NCBI GenBank assembly: GCA_034190875.2
Contig: CM067343.1
Location: forward strand, 61,153,652 to 61,217,651
Length of the DNA: 64,000 bases
Direction of reading: 5' to 3'
DNA from: Urechis unicinctus
Taxonomy: Eukaryota > Annelida > Polychaeta > Xenopneusta > Urechidae
Of the stretch, positions 48,689-61,545 are shown one piece after another. The notes beneath the pieces were generated by a model, which made no database searches, was not told the origin of the DNA, and saw only the letters and a program-made list of their open reading frames with translations. Both the position numbers and the translations under genes were made by a program. How positions within the stretch are numbered: position 1 is the first letter of the stretch; every line of letters starts with the position of its first letter.

Positions 48689-49039
48689 ATATACCCCACG
48701 CACACACTGCTCGGAAGCTTAGCATCGGAACCGACCACCTGTGCGTATACATATGTATGTGTGTAATTGTGTTTGTGTATATATATACACTCTTTGATTG
48801 CACGTGGATGTCCGTTGCGAACTGTCGGCTAGACGAAACGTCTGGATACCTACCAACATATCCAGCCACTCGTATCAGTAAAAACACCACCGACTGCAGC
48901 GCCACTCGTTTTCCGTTTTACCCCCCAAAAAACTAATTTGTTTGATGTTATCGGTTTTTCGTTGTCGCATAAGAAAGACGTTCTATGGTTAAGCTATGGT
49001 TGTTCGTTTTGGGTTTTGATAGAAAACAAAACGAAAAGG

Positions 49040-52000
49040 CGGTATATACACGGCCTCTACTGGCTCTCTGATAGACGGTTTATACACGCCCCCTACTGGC
49101 TCTCTAATAGACGGTATATACACGTCCCTACTGGCTCTCTAATAGACGGTATATATACGGTCCCTGATGGCTCTCTAATTGACGGTATATACACCGCCCC
49201 TACTGGCTCTCTCATAGACGGTTTATACACGTTTTCTACTGGCTCCTTGATAGACGGTATAAACACGCCCCCTAATGGCTCTCTAATAGACGGTTTATAC
49301 ACGGTCCCTACTGGCTCTCTAATAGACGGTTTATACACGGCCCCTACTGGCTCTCTAATAGACGGTATATACACAGTCCGTACTGGCTCTCTGATAGACG
49401 GTATATACACAGTCCCTAATGTCTCTCTAATAGACGGTATATACACGGTCCCTGATGGCTCTCCAATTGACCGTATATACACCGCCCCTACTGGCTCTCT
49501 CTTAGACGGTTTATACACGTTTTATACTGGCTCTCTGATAGACGGTATAAACACGCCCCCTAATGGCTCTCTACTGGCTCTCTGATAGATAGTTTATACA
49601 CGGTCTCTACTGTCTCTCTGATAGACGGTATATACACGCCCCCTACTGGCTCTCTAATAGACGGTATATACATGGTCCCTATGGGCTCTCTGATAGATGG
49701 TTTATACACGGTCTCTAATGGTTCTCTGATATACGGTGTATACTGGCTCTCTAATAGACGGTATATACACGGTCTCTACTGGCTCTCTAATAGACGGTAT
49801 ATACCCAGCCCGTACTGGCTCTCTGATAGACGGACGGTGTTATACACGCTCCTTTCTGGCTCTCTAATAGACGGTATATACTCGGCCCCTACTGGCTCTC
49901 GAATAGACGATTTATACACGGCCCCTACTGGCTCTCTAATAGACGGTATATACACAGTCCCTACTGGCTCTCTGATAGACGGTATATACACGGTCTCTAC
50001 TGGCTTTCTAATAGATGGTATATTCATGGTCCCTGATGGCTCTCTAATTGACGGTATATACACGGTGTCTACTGGCTCTCTGATAGACGGTATATACATG
50101 GTCCCTATGGGCTCTCTAATAGACGGTATATACATGGTCCCTATGGGCTCTCTGATAGATGGTTTATACACGGTCTCTACTGGTTCTCTGATATACGGTG
50201 TATACTGGCTCTCTAATAGACGGTATATACACGGTCTCTACTGGCTCTCTAATAGACGGTATATACCCAGCCTGTACTGGCTCTCTGATAGACGGATTAT
50301 ACACGCTCCTTTCTGGCTCTCTAATAGACGGTATATACTCGGCCCCTACTGGCTCTCGAATAGACGATTTATACACGACCCCTACTGGCTCTCTGATAGA
50401 CGTTTTATACACAGTCCGTACTGGCTCTCTGAAAGACGGTATATACACGGTCTCTACTGGCTCTAATAGATGGTATATACACGGTCCTTAATAGTTCTCT
50501 AATTGACGGTATATACACGGCCCCTACTGGCTCTCTGATAGATGTTATATACACAGTCCCTACTGGCTCTCTGATAGACGGTATATACACGGTCTCTACT
50601 GGCTCTCTGATAGACGGTATATACACGGTTGCTAATGGCCCTCTAATTGAAGGTATATACACTCCTACTGGCTCTCTGATAGACGGTTATACACGGTGTC
50701 TATTGGCTCTCTGATAGACGGTGTTTTACTGGCTCTCTAATAGACGGTATGTACACAGTCCCTAATGGCTCTCTATAGACGGTATATATACCTGACGGCT
50801 TTCTAATTGACCGTATATACACCGCCCCTACTGGCTCTCTAATAGACGGTATATACACAGTATATACCCCTAATGGCTCTCTAATAGACGTATATACACG
50901 GTCCCTGATGGCTCTCTATAGACGGTATATACACGGTCCCTACTGGCTCTCTAATAGACGGTATATACACGGCCCCTACTGGCTCTCTGATAGACGGACG
51001 GTTTATACACGTTTTCTACTGGCTCTCTGATAGACGTATATAACACGGCCCCTAATGGCTCTCTACTGGCTCTCTGATAGACGGGTTTATACACGACCCC
51101 TACTGGCTCTCTAATAGACGGTATATACACGGCCCCTACCTAGATGGCTCTCTGATAGACAGGTATATACAACAGTCCCTACTGGCTCTCTAATAGACGG
51201 TATATACACGGTCCCTAATGGCTCTCTAATTGACGGTTTATACACGACCCCTACTGGCTCTCTGATAGACGGTATATACACTGTCTCTACTGGCTCTCTG
51301 ATAGACGGTATATACACGGTTGCTAATGGCCCTCTACGGTATATAATACGGTCTCTGATAGACGGTTTATAAACGGTGTCTATTGGCTCTCTGATAGACG
51401 GTGTTTACTGGCTCTCTAATAGACGGTATGTACACAGTCCCTAATGGCTCTCTAATAGACGGTATATACACGGTGCCTGATGGCTCTCTAATTGACGGTA
51501 TATACACCGCCCCTACTGGCTCTCTCATAGACGGTTTATACACGTTTTCTACTGGCTCCTTGATAGACGGTATAAACACGCCCCCTAATGGCTCTCTAAT
51601 AGACGGTTTATACACGGTCCCTACTGGCTGTCTTATAGACGGTTTATACACGGCCCCTGCTGGCTCTCTAATAGACGGTATATACACAGTCCCTACTGGC
51701 TGTCTTATAGACGGTATATACACAGTCCCTAATGTCTCTCTAATAGACGGTATATACACGGTCCCTGATGGCTCTCTAATTGACCGTATATACACCGCCC
51801 CTACTGGCTCTCTCTTAGACGGTTTATACACGTTTTCTACTGGCTCTCTGATAGACGGTATAAACACGCCCCCTAATGGGTCTCTAATAGACGGTATATA
51901 CACGGTCCCTACTGGCTCTCTAATAGACGGTTTATACACGGCCCCTACTGGCTCTCTAATAGACGGTATATACACAGTCCCTACTGGCTCTCTGATAGAC

Positions 52001-52540
52001 GGTATATACACGGTCTCTACTGGCTTTCTAATAGATGGTATATTCATGGTCCCTGATGGCTCTCTAATTGACGGTATATACACGGCCCCTACTGGCTCTC
52101 TGATAGATGGTTTATACACGGTCTCTACTGGTTCTCTGATATACGGTGTATACTGGCTCTCTAATAGACGGTATATACACGGTCTCTACTGGCTCTCTAA
52201 TAGACGGTATATACCCAGCCTGTACTGGCTCTCTGATAGACTGATTATACACGCTCCTTTCTGGCTCTCTAATAGACGGTATATACTCGGCCCCTACTGG
52301 CTCTCGAATAGACGATTTATACACGGCCCCTACTGGCTCTCTAACTGACGGTATATACCCGGACTCTACTGGTTCTCTGATAGACGGTTTATACACGGCC
52401 CCTACTGGCTCTCTGATAGAAGGTATATACACGGCCCTTACTGGCTCTGTAACAGACGGTTTATACGCGGCCCCTACTGGCTCTCTAGTAGACGGTATAT
52501 ACACGGTCTCTACTGGCTCTCTGATAGACGGTATATACAC
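49040..52540. repeat. 36-bp minisatellite array 3 (about 97 units)
   Basis: The same monomer. It contains the longest open frame of the satellite (51401-52348 on +, 315 codons), which switches from the GSLIDG to the WLSNRR frame at the shortened unit near 52130-52157. Opening and closing units match array 1. Confidence 0.96.
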
Positions 52541-52961
52541 CTATTTTTATACGTTCATAGTTTCAGTGACAGTAAATATGGTGAAGTAATATAAAAGAGG
52601 TATTGACTATTCCGTTTGATTCTTGATGATTGAATTGAGCCTTTTTTTAACTGTGTAAAGGTCACTTCGTTGCCATTGTGGGTGTTGATGATTGTTGTGA
52701 TCAGCCTTAGCCCCGAACGGACGGTGATATACGTCCTGCAAGGCAAGATCAGCTTCTGACTTTAAAAGGATTTCTGCCACAATATTCGTCTTATGGTTCA
52801 AAGGAGTCACTCATCAGGGAGCGCTCATTATTTAGCTGCTGGGGAGGAATTATAGATATACATACAATCATTAAAAGCATGGAATTATTTTTTATGATAA
52901 TGAGAAAGGTCGAGATTTGACAAATGGCCAACGACCCTATACCTTAGCTCCGGAAAGGCCG

Positions 52962-53009
52962 GTGATTTTATGGATCTGTGTACAGATCCATGTGATCGAT
53001 GGCCTTTCC
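52962..53009. repeat. Nested foldback in unit 4
   Basis: The same nested inverted repeat, intact although the rest of unit 4 is the most diverged copy. Confidence 0.88.
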
Positions 53010-54369
53010 AGGTCTACCTGAACTTGTGAAATGATCACTACCAATAGATCAATGAAATTGACTCCCCCTGTCCATCACCACAATCTGGTAATATACCTGA
53101 AACTCATTGTCTGAAATTATACGACTTACGGGCCCATAGCCCAGGTAAATCGACATCCTGAAACACTGACTTTTCATGTACATTCAAAGGATCAGGAAGA
53201 TAATATGTTTAACCTCCCGAACTGCAGGTCAATAATCAACATTCACGTACACTATTCGACCAACATGTACTGTCGTTTGCATGGTATATATGATTTTAAA
53301 TATAATGATAACATTACTGTCAAAATGAACATCACAAAGTGAAAGGGGGCATCTTGTCAATGATGATCCAGGTGGTAGATGTGGTTACGCTGTTATGGAA
53401 TCATGAATGATTCTTCTTTGCTGCATTTATCGCACACATAGCTCCGCCCAAATCGAACAGTGATATTGTTATAATTAAGACGCCCGGCAGTTTGCTGGTA
53501 TTGGTCCGGTATGATATCATCACCGCTTTCGTACTGATGGCAGAGGACAAACATTATGATGGAATTAACACATCATGATGTGCAATTGATCAGAACGAGT
53601 GACATTTTGTCTCGAATGACTGTCACAGCTTGTTAATCATAATGGTTCATGTCTCTCAAATGTATTGTTTCTGAGAGACCAGGCTTGTCGGCAAAGAGTT
53701 TATAGATACACTAAGAGGGCTTACTCTCGCCCCTCCGCCCGAGAAAATAACTGAAGACGCCACATATGAGCCGCGTGTTGCATTGTCATAGCGTCTCTTA
53801 AAACCACGTGAAATTGTTTTGTTTATTCGTAGGCGTGGTCGCCTCGACCCATCAGAAGACTGCATATTTTTAACAGACGCCGAGAGATTTAACAAATTCA
53901 CTCTAAAACAGTCCTGGCAGTACATAAATCTTACAATCGCATTGGAATCATATCATATTCGTCGAACAAAGGCCATTGAAGTTCAACTTGCCCACATCAA
54001 TGCCTAACCGCATTGTCATGCGTCAATATCTCAACGGAAATCCCAGAATCAAACAGATGACGTTGAGCCATGCGTCTTAAAGAGACATTACAAACACGCA
54101 ATATATACAAATCTGTTCTATTTTTGGGAGCCTGGTGTTTATATTGGGGTAGCCATACTGTACAGCTTGGGTTTTGTCAACTCAATAGTTTTTCCTCATA
54201 ATGACATATTCATTCCATCAACTGCACATCTTGCTTTCATAGCAACAAAGTCACTGTCATATCTGCAGGCAATGGCAACCATACAGGTACGTTGGGCGGT
54301 TGGTGTCTGTTACATACACAAAGAGGTATATGGAAGTTACTGGGTCCGTGTTATTTGCTTAACCAAAAA

Positions 54370-54529
<160 letters not shown>

Positions 54530-54944
54530 CATACGCACTCACACACACTTCTGAATATGCACATATATATACAGGCGTTGCTAATCTTCCCAGCCGCTAT
54601 TGTATATGACAGCAGCTATTTATAGACAGCCGTTCGGCGCTCGGAAGCTTGGCATCGGAAACCGACCACCTGTGCGTATACATATATATGTGTGTGTGTA
54701 TGGGTGTTTGTGTATATATATATACACTCTTTGATTGCACGGGGATGTCCGGTGCGAACTGTCAGTTAGACGAAACATCTGGATACCAGCCAACATATCC
54801 AGCCGTTCTTATCTGTAAAAACACCTCCGACTGCATCGCCACTCTATTTGTGTTATCCGTGTTGCGGTGTCGCATATGTGAAACGGTTTATGGTTCAGCT
54901 ATGGTTGTTTGTTTTGGGTTTTGATTGACAACAAACGAAAAGGC

Positions 54945-55122
54945 GGTATATACACGGTTCCTGTTGGCTCTCTGATAGACGGTATAAACACGGTCCCTAC
55001 TGGCTCTCTGATAGACGGTATATACACGGCCCCTACTGGCTCTCTGATAGACGGTTTATACACGGCCCCTACTGGCTCTCTGATAGACGGTTTATACACG
55101 GCCCCTACTGGCTCTCTGATAG
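54945..55122. repeat. 36-bp minisatellite array 4 (about five units)
   Basis: A short array of quite regular units at the right edge of the macrosatellite, ending in GGCTCTCTGATAG before unique DNA. It could be the unexpanded state or a truncated remnant. Confidence 0.95.
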
Positions 55123-58100
55123 TGGTCATGTTCGCGTTACTAATGGGAAAGTAATTTCGCACAGAAGCAACATTGGTAGTGAGAAAACGTTCGCATCCTT
55201 CGTTTATTCTCATGTTTTTGGTCATGACATGAAACTTCTCAAATATGGACACAAAACCTTCTCATTGAATGTGTCTATTTAATAGTTAAGGGGTAGTTAT
55301 CGCGTGGTCACGTGGGTGATATGGGGAAAGAACGCGAGAACGCGGAGTATCCATGTGTGCTCAATTTGTTACGAGCGCATTGAACGTGAATCTGTGTTGA
55401 TGGCAGTGGTGAATACTAAGAAGTCCTAATTTCAGCAGGTGAATCAGTATCATCCAGGTAAACTCGCTTGTTTGTCGGGAAAAATGTCAACTAATTGTGT
55501 TCTTATTTTCGTGGTGACAATATTTCCGTGATGAGTCCTTCTTGTTTTGATATATATTATTCAAAATATACACAAATTACCGAGTTAGATGAATCCATGT
55601 TTGTGTGCGTGTTGGTGCTACAGGTTGCGTGTTTCGTCGGAGGGAAGAACATTGTTTCTTAAATTACAACCAGCAGGTCGTGCATGATGTGGACAGCCCT
55701 CTGCCTTGCCTGGGACAACATCTACAAGCACGCTCGTGTCTCTCCAGCTTGGACAGACTGAAATGCAACCTTAATTCTGGTATCGATCGACTATAGGACT
55801 TCTATCACGATTGATTAATATGAGCAAGTCTGTGATACTATTTGAAGTAGATACCGCGGAAATCGTATTTCTTGTTAAACTTGCATATACTATAGCACTC
55901 TAAGTTGAGGAATAGGATTGTATGCATTTTGTCGAATAACATAGCAACACGGAAACGGATGGAAATGGCGATCAATTCATAATATCACTATAAAAAAGAC
56001 CATTACTCAGATTGTGCTTCCCTTGATCAAGTTGTTCTTTTAGATTACAAATATGCCTTTTGCTTGGAATAATGAATTTTTAAATGGCTCAAGCTGTTGT
56101 AATATCCAGACAACAGGACTACAGTCGTTATTGACCACATGCATTTACCACCAGCGTTTAACTGTTTATTGGACATATATCTGTAAACGGAAAGTCATAA
56201 CAATCGAATAATTGACAAAAGGCCGTCTCACCTTGCTGGGAGATTTAACGTGATTACCACGCTCTAAATGTTTCTTACTGGTAAACCTGGCCAGTCGTCT
56301 TGACAAGTACATGGATTCAGCTATCACCCTGGTTTCAAACAGAGCAACATTAACATCAGTGTCAGTCAGTTCTACATGAAGCGTGTTTGGTTTCATCCTT
56401 AAACATCAAGTCACTTCGATTTTTTAGCGGCAAAACGATCGAAATTAAAAATTATTGACAATCTATACGTTTAACTGCTGTAGTCCAAATACATTATGGT
56501 GGATAATATCAGCATCATTTTGTCATTTATGCTGAAACAGCAATACAATGGATGTAAATGATGAGTGCAACTTAATGTTGTCTATTGTAAATGTTTATAG
56601 TTCAATTGAAGACTTATTTAAGAATAAAGAACTCTTGGAATGAGACCCATTGAAAATATATCAGAGCCAATTCGAATGAGAAATGTTTTAAAATAATTCT
56701 TGACCAGAGGTCACTATAGAATTGTACTAACTACTATGATATTCACATAGACAAATATACTTTACCTACTCAATAGCCACTCTATGAATGTAAGTCATCC
56801 GTTATTTTGAATTTGCCGTTTTCGATCCCGATCATTAAAAGAATGTCACTGCTACATCAGTGAGATATTGTCATGGCTATGTGACAAATGATACCGTTAC
56901 TAGTTCGGATCTTGTTACAACCTTTGGTCACAAAACCTTACCCCTTATACATGTAGAACCAAACAGGACATTTTCAGCTTGAAAATCTTACAAATGAAGC
57001 TGCTTGTTCATTGTATCTCAATCCAATATCCCGTGACCATGAAAGGAGGAGCGTCGCATGTTCACACTCCAAATCCCACACCCTCCTCGCTGCCAACCAA
57101 AGTTCCTTTGTCTAATGAAAAACTGTCGTTACTGTTTGCCGTATTCTCTCTCCCTTCCATACGATACGGTTATGTAACTTTTCGACCTCGACAAAATCAA
57201 ATAACAGCAGCTTTGGACATCTTGAATCTATGAAACGCATTCTCTTGCACCAAGATAAACCTATTTCACCAGTTAAGGTAATTTTCTTGGTCCAGCAGTT
57301 TTTTCGATTCAGTTAAATGCCTTTCCACCTTAATATCTTCATCAATATAGGTTCGATATCGAAAACAAGTTTACAATTCCGGGTAGCTTAGGATTTGTTC
57401 ACGTCAGAGCATTAGAATATAATCACCCACCCAGGCCACCGCCCACCTCACATAGTCATCAGACAAGGAACATTGATTCTCATTAACTCACCTTTCGGTA
57501 ACACAAATTGTTTCTTTTCCACGCGACAACCGTATTCAATTATCATCTTTCGTGAGATATATGACACAACAGTTGTGTTTGCGCCAAAACACATTGCATA
57601 ACTAATGGTTTCCATTCATCTCGTTGTGTGCTTCTGTAGACACGTTACAAGCAGCAATATCAATCAGTGTTCATTTTTGTCGCCAGTATATTAAGCGGGG
57701 ATATCTTTTCACATGCCTATGTTTCTTCATTATCCCTATGGTTGTCAACAAATAAGAATACTGTAGTTTGATAGAACAGTATGCAGGCTATTGTTCAGAT
57801 TCGGTAGTGTCGCAAAGTAACAAACAGGTGTTGATTGTACACTACAGTTACACATGGACATGGTTAACAGATGTCAGTACTTCCTGTTCAAACAGACAGG
57901 TGAAATAGAACAATTCAGATGAATTTTCTGGTGGACTGGGTAAACATTTCCCTAATCACTGCCATTGTGATTTGATAACATTATTATCTGAAGTTCCATC
58001 AAGCTTGAGAGCATTCATGCTTCCGTTGTCCGAACCTTGATACACGTGTCGAATGACATAGCTTCAGTAAGCCTGTTGAATGCATTGGGTACATTGGAGA

Positions 58101-61100
58101 GGATGGTTGGTGAAGCGCGCTACATCATTGATCGACTCATCGTCAACGTGAACAGGTGTATTCCATTGAGTATAGCACTGAATATATAGCCCAGTACACC
58201 GCTCTATACAGGGATAATGTACTCACATCACAAAGGAGGTTCGATTCAAATGCTTCTATTGCTGTCATAGACTCTGATAGAGATATATCCGGATTCGTGA
58301 ATGCATGATTATTTTTCTGTTATTGTCACCATTAATCAAAGTGACTTAATCAAAGATCTTGCAGCTACGCTAAGAGGGCTCACTTCGAATAGCTTTGCGG
58401 TGAATATGCTGATGAGTGAAACACATGATAATCAACCAAAACCACGTGGGACTGTTGAGTCTTTTGATTGATCGAGGCGAATTGACCAGATGATTCCATG
58501 TGATTTTAAATTGGACGCTGTGACAAGCAGCGCGCTGCGCACAAATGGCGTGTTTTCATATTTTGTAGTCTCTGAATTTCCCACTTTTCCATGAATATTT
58601 TAATACAAATAAATCTTGGTGCTGGATTGAGATAACCGTCGGAACAAAACGCTGATTTTCCCCTTTGCACACGATAAAATGTTCTGACAAACTAAATAAA
58701 CTTTTCGACCATACATTCGAACGCGAAATGTTCTATTCATCCAAAACCAAACAATGAGTAAATTTCATCATAACGTTCAACTCCTGTCTAAGGTACACTA
58801 TGATGTCAGAATAGCGAATCGTTATCGTTTCATTGCAGCGCGCCACTAACTGACGGCTCGCTACAACTATGAGGAATCATAAAGCAGCATTATGTATCAT
58901 CACCTTGTGATGATTGGCTTGTGAGACTCAAGCTGTGGTCATTTCATTCAACGGTAGCTATTATCACTCAGGTGACAGTGATTATACGTCCGATGCAGTA
59001 TTGTTTGACTAAGATGAACTATGGAGGAAGACAAGTAACTTAATTACCTCATGTTTGATAACCAATGAGTGAATGATATGGTAGGTTTGTACGCATTCGG
59101 TCATTACGTTATTGCTTCGTTTTGCAGTTTGGCAAATCTAATCGAATGCAAACACAAGATGATACAGCAGGTGTAGAAAGTGCAACATAAAGCTCCTCTG
59201 TAGCTGATAGCCACATAAGAGGGATATGTATTAACATACATTAGCAATTAAATTTGTACATAAATGTGTTTGGAGGGTGTATGTTGAGAAGGCGTAACAT
59301 CCTTAAACACATAAGGTAATGCATTAACGACGGAGGCAAGGCAATGCTTCTGTAATGTGTGCTGCTTGTGTGCTTACTATTAACAAGCTAGACTTATTGT
59401 TGCCAGTAGTGAATGGCATAATTACCATCCATTGAGTACGTAGAGTGCTTGTCCCCCATCCATCCCGTTCTGTCTGTCTCTACTTGGACAGCGTACTCAC
59501 GCAGATCCGGTTTCTCGTCGGTTATCACAATAACATTATAGAATTATGCAGAGCTTTGCATCGTATCGGTGATGATATCAGCTACCTTCCTTCACAACAG
59601 TTTCTTACAATTATGTCAGAATATTGACGCTTTTGACGCTGGCTTTTTGTGCTTGGCGTGATGTACACATTTAGGCTCGTTACACTCTGTACACCATTCT
59701 AGCATCTTAAGTAACGGCTACCTTTATGTGACTATTATACTTTTCAGGATACGTCCAGCAAAACGTCATTTAAAATAAAACCTGATATATAATCATCTTA
59801 CAGAACATATAGTTCTTTAATATTATAATTGGTCTCAATCGATAAAGCAACAAAAACAGGAAAAGCTTGTAATCATGTGGTTTAGATGGGGATAATGTCA
59901 TCGAGTTGCAATAAGACGTTTGATTTAGACTGAAAACTGAATCGTTAGAGAGCTTAAGTGATATTCGTTATCGAGACAGACTGGTGAGGTAATTATCTGA
60001 ATGATCAGAGGGCTGTTTGATGTTTTTCAACTTTTGCTGGTTTGTCTCAACACATCGCCAGCTTCTGGTTGTATGGCTAGATATAGTTTAGTTATTGAAC
60101 TATAAACCACAGAACGATCCCATGCAACTGTAATCACTGTCTTGGGCATATGTTTACCGAATGATCCAAACGTTACAAAAGGTCATACAGACGGTTTGGC
60201 AATTGCATTTGCTCCTTATTACAAGGAGCTAGCTTATCGTTGTTATTATTTTGTTTTAGAATCAAAACAATCTTCAATTGCTTTTTATTAAAGTCTACAA
60301 AGAGAGTATATTTTTATTGACAATATAAGGCACGTGTTTCCAATAATATATTCTGATAATGTAAGAATATACACCTTGAGGCGTTATGTACAGGTTCAAT
60401 AAACGGAAAGATGAAGAGTGTAAAACAATCTAGCATTTCGACGGAATACGTCTTGTATTGATCGCTTATATTATGTTTGTGTGTTTGTACAGTGCAATTC
60501 ATTATAAATAACCTTTATCAATATCTAATGCCTTGCATTGTTGTTGAAGCTAGATTTTGTAGCGGTCTTTGACGGATGTTTATGCATCCCAATGAGATCG
60601 CCAGCATGCAGATATATAAAGTACTCCCGGTACAGCAATTCTTAGATCTTATTTATATACACCCGTTATGATGCTTTCAGATGAATATTGTCGGACTTCA
60701 ATCTACGCTTGTTTTGTTTGACATCCACCATGTGTTCAAGCGCTAATCTAACTTGAGGGCCAGTGTCGAAAAATACCAGCATCAACGCATTGACCTGCAT
60801 GAACCATGATACTACAGAATAACCAAGTTTGAATGTAAAGCAATATATATTATGTACAGCGTAAAGCCAAGTCATGATGGCAATCTAATGCTGCGACGAT
60901 CATATGGAGCGATCAATCGTTTACGCAATTGAGGCAAATTTGACAAATTTGATTATCTGTCATCTGGGCGTTCCCCGTTTTGACCATTGATGGGAAAGCA
61001 CTAAATAACCAGGCCGATGAGCGACCGCAAACTGCTTAGAATGACAGCTGCTATATCGTGACTGATGCATTGCTCGATACAGCCACTCAATGTTAGTATG

Positions 61101-61239
61101 TTGTGCTTATGGTTTAGTGAATGATTTGGTTATAGGCAATATGAAGAGTGCTTTTCATATTGGTTCAAGTGGACCTAATAAAGGGTAGTATAATTGTTTT
61201 CAGACATTCTAAGTTTGAAGCCACTCTAATTAACACCAC
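55123..61239. other. Intergenic DNA, no gene recognised
   Basis: About 6.1 kb of AT-rich unique sequence. Reading frames are all under 90 codons, and none shows a domain, a good splice context or a recognisable motif. No long repeats are seen. Confidence 0.6.
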
Positions 61240-61545
61240 ATCTTGACCGGGGTCTGGCCACGAGGTCGACATAACCAATACGTGCACTATACTGGCCCAT
61301 AGAGAACCCGCAAGAAAACCGTGCAGGCCCTGCACTACTGTCTAAGGGCCTTCTACGGGCTTAAACCCGTAAGGAGCCCGTTTAGTGCATGTTCACCTTT
61401 TGGCCCGGTACGGATCCAAAAATGTACGAAACATCGTACGGGCCGCGCACGGGACTGCACGACATGCCGTGCGGGCCTGCACAGACTCGCAAAGTTTTGG
61501 CCGTTACGGTGCCAATGGGCCCATAGACAGCCCGCATGTCTCATG
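61240..61545. repeat. GC-rich hairpin-dense block, probable dispersed repeat
   Basis: About 300 bases much richer in G+C than either side contain a series of short foldbacks: GTGCAGG/CCTGCAC at 61321-61335, ACGGGCTTAAACCCGT at 61355-61370, GTACGA/TCGTAC at 61424-61439 inside GCCCGGTACG/CGTACGGGC (61404-61443), and GCACG/CGTGC at 61457-61472. The phrase GGCCCATAGA-A-CCCGCA occurs near both ends as a direct repeat. The composition contrast suggests an inserted element. I cannot assign a class, and the Arg-rich frames here are not convincing genes. Confidence 0.55.

Larger units (their letters stand above)
46411..52537. repeat. Macrosatellite unit 3 (6127 bp)
   Basis: The third tandem copy: flank 46411-49039, then array. 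It shares CTGGTAATATACC and GATAATATGTTTAACC with unit 4 rather than with units 1 and 2. It has a private rearrangement near 47218-47242 and a one-base insertion at about 47857. Confidence 0.95.

Noticed and set aside
51401..52348. A 315-residue repetitive protein encoded by array 3
   Set aside because: Open frames exist on both strands and in two + frames at once. The frame switches mid-array, and there is no conserved start or signal peptide.
56166..56396. Minus-strand 76-codon frame downstream of the satellite
   Set aside because: Composition looks protein-like, but there is no recognisable family, neighbouring exon or splice support.
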